Source of the DNA: Streptomyces griseoflavus
GTDB lineage: Bacteria; Actinomycetota; Actinomycetes; Streptomycetales; Streptomycetaceae
Assembly (NCBI RefSeq): GCF_014649995.1
Contig: NZ_BMUC01000010.1
Span: 245,660-309,659, forward strand
Direction: 5' to 3'
Length of the DNA: 64,000 bases
The translations under genes and the position numbers were made by a program. Under the pieces are notes generated by a model. It was not told where the DNA came from. It made no database searches and saw only the letters and a list, made by a program, of their open reading frames with translations. Shown here in pieces: positions 55,384 to 62,306 of the stretch (position 1 is the stretch's first letter; each line of letters opens with the position of its first letter).

Positions 55384-56237
55384 CAACCACCGCCGCCCTC
55401 ACCGAAGAGAGCACCAGCCGGACCGTCACCACCGAGGACTGGACCCTGCACTACAACGAAGCAGGCGAGGGCCATCCCGTCGTCTTCCTTCACGGCAGCG
55501 GCCCCGGCGCCACCGGCTGGAGCAACTTCTCCCCCAATATCCCGACCCTTGCCGAGCAGTACCGGGTGATCGCCGTCGACATGCCCGGCTGGGGCAAGTC
55601 CGACACCGTCACCGGCGGGGAACGCGACCACGCCACCGCGGCGGTTCAGCTCCTGGACGCCCTCGGCATCGAGAAGGCCGCCTTCGTCGGCAACTCCATG
55701 GGCGGCATGACCGCACTGCGCCTGGCCGCCCATTACCCCGACCGTGTCTCACACATCGTCACCATGGGCGCTCCGGCCGGCCGGGGCGGCCCCGGCCTGT
55801 TCGGCCCCGGTGACGGTCCCAGTGAGGGACTCAAGATCCTCATCCGCGGTTATGCCGACCCGTCCGAGGCCACCATGGCCGAGCTGGTCGATGTCATGAC
55901 CTTCCGCACCGGCCCGGACCGCGAGGCACTCGCTTGCGCCCGGGCCGCTGCCGCCCGGTCACGGCCCGACCACCTGAAGAACTTCCTGGAGCACCTTCAG
56001 CGGACCAGGCAGGTCGGCAGCTCGGCCACCGACGCGGAGATCTCCCGGATCACCGCGCCCAGCCTGATCGTCCACGGCCGCGACGACCGGGTGGTGCACT
56101 TCGAGAACTCCCTGCGCCTGGTCTCCACGATCCGCGACTCCCGCCTGGTGCTCTTCAACCGCTGCGGTCACTGGGCCCAACTGGAGCACGCCGCCGAGTT
56201 CAACCGGCTGGTCGCCGAGTTCGTCGCCCACCACTGA
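55380..56237 (+). CDS. Meta-cleavage product hydrolase, HsaD-like
   Basis: A 285-residue alpha/beta hydrolase of the C-C bond hydrolase family: VVFLHGSGPGATGWSNF, nucleophile Ser106 in VGNSMGGM, LIVHGRDDRVVHFENS and the catalytic His in NRCGHWAQLE. It acts after the dioxygenase in the same operon. AGGAG lies in the end of the reductase gene. Paralogue of the protein at 43.6 kb. Confidence 0.93.
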   Translation: MTTTAALTEESTSRTVTTEDWTLHYNEAGEGHPVVFLHGSGPGATGWSNFSPNIPTLAEQYRVIAVDMPGWGKSDTVTGGERDHATAAVQLLDALGIEKAAFVGNSMGGMTALRLAAHYPDRVSHIVTMGAPAGRGGPGLFGPGDGPSEGLKILIRGYADPSEATMAELVDVMTFRTGPDREALACARAAAARSRPDHLKNFLEHLQRTRQVGSSATDAEISRITAPSLIVHGRDDRVVHFENSLRLVSTIRDSRLVLFNRCGHWAQLEHAAEFNRLVAEFVAHH

Positions 56238-56274
56238 TCTCCACCGACAACTCCAGGAACAAGGACTTCACTCC

Positions 56275-57455
56275 ATGCATGAGGTGAACGACGCGTCGAG
56301 GAACTCGCCGCGCAGTTCGAGCAGCAGGCCGTCCAGGACGACGACGCCGGCCGGCTGACGGACGAGACAGCCGCGCTGATGCGCTCCGCCGGTGTCGTAC
56401 GGCTGCTGCAGCCACGCGAGTTCGGCGGCTACGAGGCAACACCCGGTGAGTTCTACCGAACGGTGATGGCACTGGCCGCCCGCAATCCGGCCGCCGGCTG
56501 GGTGGGCGGCGTGGTCGGCATCCACCCCTGGGAGCTGGCCTTCTCCGACCCGAGGCTCCAGCGGGAGCTCTGGGGAGAGAACGGTGAGAAGGCGGACACC
56601 TGGATCTCCTCGCCGTACGCCCCCAACGGCCGGGCCCGGAAGGTGGACGGCGGCTTCCTCTTCTCCGGACGCTGGCCCTTCGGCTCCGGCAGCGACCACT
56701 GCGACTGGGCCGTCCTGGGCGGCATCGTCACCGACGACGCCGGCAACATCACCCCGCCCCCGGACATGCGGCACTTCGTCCTGCCCCGCGCGGACTACGA
56801 CATCCTGCAGGACAGCTGGAAAGTCGTCGGCCTCGCCGGCACCGGCAGCAAGGACATCGTCGTCAAGGACGCCTTCGTCCCGGACCACCGCACCCTGGAC
56901 GCCCATGAGGTCGGCGAAGGCATCCTCGCCGAGCGCAACCGGCCCGGGAACCCGCTGTACGCGATGCCGTTCGGCGTCATGTTCTCCAGCGCGATCAGCG
57001 CCGCCACCCTCGGCATCGCCGAGGGCGCACTCGCCGCATTCCTGGCCTACACCCGTCAGCGCATCACCATCGTCGGCAGCCGCGCCGCCGAGGACCCGCA
57101 CCAGCTCACCGGTCTGGGTGAGGCCGCAGCCGACCTGGACGCCAGCCGTACCCACCTGCTGGCCACCATGGACCGGATGTACGAGGACGTCCTCGCAGGC
57201 CGGACCATCAGCATCGAGGCCCGGGCCGAGGCCCGCCGCAACCAGGTCCGCGCCTCCCGCCGCGCAACCGACGCCGTCGACGAACTCTTCCGCCGCGCCG
57301 GCGGAGGCTCCCTCCGCCTCGACCAGCCCCTCCAGCGCCACTGGCGCGACGTCCACGCCGCGATGAACCACCTGTGCAACGTCGCCGACAGCATCTACGA
57401 AGGCTGGTCCCGCGACCAGTTCGGGCTGCAGGCGGGCCTTCGCGTCCTGGTCTGA
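56275..57455 (+). pseudogene. HsaA-like flavin-dependent oxygenase with an N-terminal frameshift
   Basis: Acyl-CoA-dehydrogenase-fold oxygenase component: AARNPAAGWVGGVVGIHPWEL, RKVDGGFLFSGRWPFGSGSDH and GLAGTGSKDIVVKDAFVPDHR are typical of the HsaA/HpaA group D monooxygenases. The RBS-preceded ATG 56275 reads MHEVND and then goes out of frame. The frame that continues (VEELAAQFEQQAVQDDDAGRL) has no start codon before ATG 56379. A single lost base near 56292 explains this, so either the gene lacks about 35 N-terminal residues, is dead, or has a sequencing error. The remaining 358 codons are intact. Confidence 0.8.
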
Positions 57456-57469
57456 CCCCTCCCCCGAAC

Positions 57470-57508
57470 ACTCCTGCCGCGACCTACCGCACCGGTAGCG
57501 GCAGGAGT
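57470..57508 (+). terminator. Hairpin terminator of the HsaC-like operon
   Basis: Perfect 11-bp stem ACTCCTGCCGC / GCGGCAGGAGT just after the oxygenase stop; the 17-nt loop contains a smaller nested TACCG/CGGTA pairing. Confidence 0.75.
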
Positions 57509-57897
57509 CCTGACACGACCCCGGTCCCACCCCTGGCCGGGGTCATTGTCGTCGCCCGGACTGCACGGACACCGCAGGCCGCACCGGCCGACGGCAGCGC
57601 CAGGACACCGGACGGGACGGTGTCGGCCGGCGTCCGGGCAGGCCCCGAAGTGACTCCTGGTGTACCGATCTCCGCTCGGTGGGTCTCACGCGTGAGGGCG
57701 ATCGCCACCGCGCTGACCAGACACACCACCGCGATGAACAGTGAGACGGTACCCGTGTTACGGCCCCCTCCGGCGGCCGTCTGCAGGCTGGTCGCGATCA
57801 ACGGCGCCAGTCCCGCACCGAGCGTCGTAGCGAGTTGGTAGCCGAGCGAGGCGCCGGTGTAGCAAGCCAGGACGCCCTCGCACCCGATGCTGACCAT
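57484..57897 (-). pseudogene. MFS transporter C-terminal fragment
   Basis: About 65 residues (YTGASLGYQLATTLG, AGLAPLIATSL, LFIAVVCLVSAVAIAL, TRETHR) match the last membrane helices of metabolite:H+ symporter-type MFS proteins. The rest of the gene is missing: the frame starts within a scar region next to a broken panD copy, and its distal part is unrelated. Confidence 0.65.
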
Positions 57898-57906
57898 TTG
57901 CTGACC
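57887..57906 (+). repeat. Tandem TGCTGACC motif, copy C
   Basis: ATGCTGACC-AT-TTGCTGACC, close to copy A at 33624-33643 and in the same orientation. Confidence 0.6.
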
Positions 57907-57953
57907 CGATCGGCCCCACTACGCCTCTGACCTGCGCAAACGCCCAGATGCTA

Positions 57954-58058
57954 GATCTTGGACTTGAACATGGTGCGCAGCACGTTGGACTCCTGGAAGA
58001 CGGCTCCCTGCCAGCTTTCTGCAGGTCAGGGGCGTCCTTCACTGTACATCGGCATGTC
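57954..58058 (-). repeat. Truncated duplicate of the panD start and leader
   Basis: On the minus strand the first ten panD codons reappear from a GTG start as VLRTMFKSKI and then meet TAG. The upstream leader, including AGGAG and a run of about 28 identical bases, is conserved with copy 1. It is a broken panD, not an expressed enzyme. Confidence 0.75.
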
Positions 58059-58186
58059 TTCGACTCGAAGACCTCTAGGAAAATCGTGCGTTGTTGTGAC
58101 CAGGTCTCCCGCCTGCGCATTTCTGCGCCAGCCAGGTGTCGCGAAGCCACCGACCAGGCGCACGCGCGAGGAACCGTTTGGGACTG

Positions 58187-58205
58187 ATGCTGAGTGGGTG
58201 CTGAC
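58187..58205 (+). repeat. Tandem TGCTGAC motif, degenerate copy B
   Basis: ATGCTGAGTGGGTGCTGAC followed by TTACCTGA, the same downstream bases as copy A. Confidence 0.5.
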
Positions 58206-58291
58206 TTACCTGAGACGCCATCCGCTTACCGCTCAACGGACTTGTCTGGTCGAACAGGGGTCCTGATCGGGTGATCGCGGCAGGAGCGGCG

Positions 58292-59295
58292 CATGAAGGC
58301 AGGGCCTCTTGGTAGTTCGGGGGTGTGATCCCGTCCGAGCAGTCCCAGGAGGCCCTGTTGCCGCAGTCTTTCGTGCTCGCGTCCCTGGAGTCCAACGCAC
58401 CGTCTCCGGCGTGTGACTGTCTCGCGCACAGGTTCGGCAACGCGGCGGACGGGCCGGACCGCGGGCGGTGTTACGGCTCCGATCTGACGGAGGCAGAGTG
58501 GCAGGTCATCCGGCCTCTGCTGCCGGTCCCCGCATGGCTGCAGGGGCGGGGCGGGCGGAGGGCTATTGCCACCGCGTGATGCTTGACGCGGTCCGCTACG
58601 TCGTCGACAACGGCGTGAAGTGGGTCAACCTGCCCTGTGACTTCCCGCCGTACCGGCGGGTGCACGCGTTCGCCCGCTGCTGGCAGGTGACAGGTCTGCT
58701 TGCCGAGCTCCACGACCGGCTGCGTGACAAGGTGCGTCAGAAGGGAGGCCGTTCGCCGGACCCGACGACCGCCATCGTGAACTCGCAGTCACTGCGGGCA
58801 GCGGCGAACATTCCGCGCTCGACGTCCGGGTGGGACGGCGGGAAGAAAGTGGGCGGACGCAAGCGGCACCTGGTGGTGGACTGCCTCGGTCTGGTCCTGG
58901 CTGTCGCGGTGACCGCGGCGAGCGTGCAGGACCGCGACGCCGCAATGCCCTTGCTGGAGCGGCTGCGCACCATGTACTTCTCCATCCGTCTGGTCTGGGC
59001 GGACGGCGGCTATGCGGGCCGGCTCGTCGACTGGGCGGCCGAGAAGTGCCGGCTCACTCTTGAGATCGTCAAACGCACCGACGACACCGCGGGGTTCGTG
59101 GTGCTGCCGCGCAGGTGGGTCGTGGAACGCACCCTGAGCTGGCTGATGCGCTCGCGTCGCCTGGTGCGCGACTACGAGACCCTGCCCGCCATGCACGAGG
59201 CCATGGTGCTGTGGTCCATGACCATGCTCATGAGCAGCCGTCTGGCCGGGCGCCGCCCCGGCGCCTTCAGCCGGCCGGTGCCCCGAGCGGAGTGA
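58292..59295 (+). mobile_element. IS5-family (IS427-like) insertion sequence
   Basis: An insertion sequence of the Streptomyces IS5-type DDE group. The left part has an inverted repeat CAGGGCCTC (58292-58300) / GAGGCCCTG (58350-58358) around the transposase start. I could not define both terminal repeats, so ends are approximate; the right end probably lies between 59240 and 59295, where it abuts a truncated glycosidase. Confidence 0.75.
58325..59295 (+). CDS. IS5-family transposase in two frames
   Basis: The first frame (58325-58579) holds CDCLAHRFGNA and the DNA-binding part SDLTEAEWQVIRPLLPVPAW. The second continues with EGYCHRVMLDAVRYVVDNGVKW and the catalytic core: first Asp in TTAIVNSQSL region, second Asp in VWADGGYAG, and Glu in WVVERTLSWLMRSRRL. 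The shift (-1 type) occurs near 58555-58560 in a G-rich run. IS427-group elements often use programmed -1 frameshifting, but the G-run could equally be a decay site. Confidence 0.75.
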
Positions 59296-60084
59296 ACGCC
59301 CCCGGCCGCGTCTGGAGCGCCCACCCCCGCTCCACCAGGCGTTTCTGGCCCGCGCGGGCCACGGCGTCGTGCACGACGTAGCTGAAGAAGGGCTGGGCAC
59401 GTACGATCTCGTGGTCGACGTCCCAGTCAATGCGCTGGATGCCGCGCCGCTGGTCCTCCTCCTTCTGGATGTCGTAGCCGCCGTCGCCGCCGATCCAGGA
59501 GCAGGTGACGACGGCAGAGCGGTCGATCATCGCCGCCGCGATCGCCCGCCACCGCTCGCGCGGCGCGAGGCCCGCGACGATCGCGGCGGCGTTCGCGGCC
59601 TGCGAGGCGGCCAGCCGGCGCTCTCCGTCGACGTACAAGCCCCGGCGCGGATCCCAGAAATTCTCGAACGAGGCCGCCACACCCGCGTGCCGTTCCCGGG
59701 CCCAGGCCGCCGACCCGGCGTTGCCGACCCAGTCGCACAGGTCCGCGTACTCGGCGAGGCCACAGGCCCACAGCGCGGACACTATGGAGGTGCGGCCGGT
59801 GGTGAAGACGCTCGACCAGTCCACCAGATTCCACTCCGGCAGGTCGCTCAGCGTCCCGTGCTCGTCGAGGTGGGGCTCGTACCAGCGCAGCATCCGCTCC
59901 ACGGTCGGCAGACACGGGGCGAGGCGGGTGCGGTCGCCGGTGTAGCGGTAGAGGTTGTGCACGCCGTGGACCCAGTGCAGGGACCAGTCGGGGATGGTGA
60001 ACCCGCCGAACTGCTCAAAGTCACCGGCCACGCTCAGCGGCAGGACGCCGTCCGGACGCGGCGAGTTGGCCAGTACGAGTCCGC
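59267..60084 (-). pseudogene. Glycosidase fragment (alpha-rhamnosidase/six-hairpin type)
   Basis: About 270 residues of a six-hairpin glycosidase: LANSPRPDGVLPLSVAGDF, TIPDWSLHWVHGVHNLYRYTGDR, LPEWNLVDW and FFSYVVHDAVARAG. Both ends are lost. The upstream end runs into the phosphopantetheinyl transferase remnant and the downstream end into the IS element, so only the central catalytic portion survives. Confidence 0.7.
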
Positions 60085-60492
60085 CAGCACAGCCAGCGCG
60101 GGACGCTCCGGGGCGATCGTCACTGCCTCCAACACCCCTTGTGGAAGCGGGTAGTGTGGCTCGGCATCGATTCCGAGCGACATGACATCCTCACGGCTGG
60201 CCACCGCGGCACCGCGATAGCCATCGCAGTGGGTCAGGGATCCCACCACTCCGTCAGGCCACGACGGCACACCGTGCTCGTCCGGCGGCAGGGGAACGGC
60301 CGCTCGGCCCAGCGCTGACAGCGCCGCACGGGCGCAGTGGCGTCCCGTGGCGAACTCCCGCCTCCGCGCGTCCAACGCACTTGCGATCGCAGTCTCTGCC
60401 TCCGGGAACAGTGAGACGTCCGCCACGTCACCGAACACCTCCGCTGTACGCACCCCCGTCGGCACCAGACCGACGATCAGGTCCGCGACCAT
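60085..60492 (-). pseudogene. Phosphopantetheinyl transferase, 3'-truncated
   Basis: From ATG 60492 (GGGAGGG upstream) the first 136 residues match Sfp/EntD-type enzymes that activate PKS and NRPS carrier proteins: RRREFATGRHCARAALSALG, VVGSLTHCDGYRGAAVA, GIDAEPHYPLP. The third motif with the essential W-x-x-K-E-A-x-x-K is absent because the sequence switches to glycosidase-related DNA near 60085. The enzyme is therefore almost certainly inactive. It is divergent from the flavin oxidoreductase at the edge of a PKS cluster. Confidence 0.78.
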
Positions 60493-60598
60493 CCCATCCC
60501 TCCCTTTCGGAGTGCTCCAAAACCTTTGTGTGGCAAGTGAATTAGGATCCGATGGCAACAGTACAGCTTCACTTCCGTGTCGAAGGCAGGAGAACCGC

Positions 60599-62101
60599 AT
60601 GAAGCACATCGATTTCGTGGCCCCCGGCGATATCAGGTACGAGGACTTACGCCGGGGCGAGAACCTCCGGTTCGTCGGTGAGCCGGACGAGATACATCTG
60701 GTGGGATCCGCCGCTGAGATCGAGCAGGTTCTTTCGCGTGCCGTGCGGTCGGGCAAGCGGGTGGCCGTGCGCAGTGGAGGGCACTGTTACGAGGACTTCG
60801 TAGCCAATTCAGACGTCCGCGTGGTGATGGACATGTCGCGGCTGTCGGCGGTCGGATTCGATGAGGAGCGCGGCGCGTTCGTCGTCGAGGCCGGTGCCAC
60901 TCTGGGCGCGGTCTACAAGACGCTGTTCCGGGTGTGGGGCGTGACGCTGCCCGGCGGGGCGTGCCCCGAAGTGGGGGCGGGCGGACACATCCTCGGTGGG
61001 GGCTACGGCCCGCTGTCCCGGATGCACGGCTCGATCGTCGACTATCTGCACGCGGTCGAGGTCGTCGTGGTCGACGCGTCGGGCGACGCGCGGACCGTGA
61101 TCGCGACGCGCGAGCCGGACGATCCGAACCATGATCTGTGGTGGGCGCACACCGGGGGTGGCGGCGGGAACTTCGGCGTGGTCGTCAGGTACTGGCTGCG
61201 GACCGCCCAGGGCGACGTACCGCCGGAGTCCGGCCGGCTGCTGCCGCGGCCGCCGGCCGAGGTGCTTCTCAACACGACGGTGTGGCCGTGGGAGGGGCTG
61301 AACGAGGCGGCCTTCGCGCGGCTCGTACGGAACCACGGCAGGTGGTTCGAGCAGAACAGCGGCCCCGACTCCCCCTGGTGCGACCTCTACAGCGTGCTGG
61401 CCCTCACCCGCAGCCAGTCCGGTGCCCTCGCGATGACCACGCAGCTCGACGCGACCGGCCCGGACGCGGAGAAGCGGCTGGAGACGTATCTCGCGGCGGT
61501 CTCCGAGGGTGTGGGCGTGCAGCCGCACAGCGACACGCGACGGCTGCCGTGGCTGCACTCGACGCGCTGGCCCGGGATCGCCGGGGACGGCGACATGACC
61601 GGACGGGCCAAGATCAAGGCGGCGTATGCGCGCCGGAGCTTCGACGACCGGCAGATCGGCACCCTGTACACGCGCCTGACCAGCACCGACTACGACAACC
61701 CGGCCGGGGTCGTCGCGCTCATCGCCTACGGCGGCAAGGTCAACGCCGTCCCGGCGGACCGGACCGCGGTGGCGCAGCGCGACTCCATCCTCAAGATCGT
61801 GTACGTCACGACCTGGGAGGACCCCGCGCAGGACCCGGTCCACGTACGGTGGATCCGCGAGCTGTACCGGGACGTGTATGCGGACACTGCCGGCGTACCG
61901 GTACCCGGTGGCGCCGCCGACGGCGCGTACGTCAACTATCCGGACGTCGACCTCGCCAACGAGGAGTGGAACACCTCCGGGGTGCCGTGGTCCGAGCTGT
62001 ACTACAAGGACGCCTACCCGCGCCTCCAGACGGTCAAGGCGCGCTGGGATCCGCAGAACGTGTTCCGGCACGCACTCTCCGTGCAGGCGCCGCCAGCCTG
62101 A
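60599..62101 (+). CDS. Bicovalent FAD-linked oxidoreductase (BBE-like)
   Basis: A 500-residue VAO/berberine-bridge-enzyme-like oxidase. SGGHCYED carries His62 and GGACPEVGAGGHILGGGYG carries Cys122, the 60-residue spacing of bicovalently bound FAD as in glucooligosaccharide oxidase, aclacinomycin oxidoreductase and tirandamycin TamL. The C-terminus has the BBE segment YYKDAYPRLQTVKARWDPQNVF. It would oxidise an alcohol or install unsaturation on a natural product. Codon 17 (60647-60649) is TTA, implying bldA dependence. RBS AGGAG; probably belongs to the adjoining PKS cluster. Confidence 0.93.
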   Translation: MKHIDFVAPGDIRYEDLRRGENLRFVGEPDEIHLVGSAAEIEQVLSRAVRSGKRVAVRSGGHCYEDFVANSDVRVVMDMSRLSAVGFDEERGAFVVEAGATLGAVYKTLFRVWGVTLPGGACPEVGAGGHILGGGYGPLSRMHGSIVDYLHAVEVVVVDASGDARTVIATREPDDPNHDLWWAHTGGGGGNFGVVVRYWLRTAQGDVPPESGRLLPRPPAEVLLNTTVWPWEGLNEAAFARLVRNHGRWFEQNSGPDSPWCDLYSVLALTRSQSGALAMTTQLDATGPDAEKRLETYLAAVSEGVGVQPHSDTRRLPWLHSTRWPGIAGDGDMTGRAKIKAAYARRSFDDRQIGTLYTRLTSTDYDNPAGVVALIAYGGKVNAVPADRTAVAQRDSILKIVYVTTWEDPAQDPVHVRWIRELYRDVYADTAGVPVPGGAADGAYVNYPDVDLANEEWNTSGVPWSELYYKDAYPRLQTVKARWDPQNVFRHALSVQAPPA

Positions 62102-62106
62102 GACGG

Positions 62107-62152
62107 CCCCGAGGGGTACGGGTTCCCGCGCGGGGACCCGTACCCCTCGGGG
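62107..62152 (+). terminator. Very strong hairpin terminator
   Basis: A 21-bp stem with a single G-U pair and a GCGC loop, directly after the flavin oxidoreductase stop. Left arm CCCCGAGGGGTACGGG, right arm CCCGTACCCCTCGGGG plus inner pairs. Confidence 0.88.
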
Positions 62153-62188
62153 CTTCCGCCCCTGCCCGCCCGCGAGTTCAGCGGTCAC

Positions 62189-62214
62189 TAGGGGATCGAT
62201 AGGGGTGTAGGGGT
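62189..62214 (+). promoter_or_regulatory. TAGGGG direct repeats upstream of the PKS
   Basis: TAGGGG occurs at 62189, 62200 and 62208. The first two are 11 bp apart, the spacing of heptamer repeats bound by SARP activators, and lie about 100 bp before the PKS start. Confidence 0.4.
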
Positions 62215-62306
62215 CAACGATCATTTGATTACAGTCGGCAACGGCCTTTGCGTGTGCCGCAGGGGGCATTTCTCATGCATTTCACTTACTGGGGGATCAC
62301 GGTCGC

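Noticed and set aside
53886-57455. A steroid ring-cleavage (hsa) operon
   Set aside because: Gene content resembles hsaA-D but no kstD, kshA or cholesterol uptake genes are present, so steroid catabolism is not supported.
33436-58320. A tRNA-linked integrative element with an integrase
   Set aside because: No tRNA gene, integrase or relaxase is recognisable in the window; only repeats at the borders.
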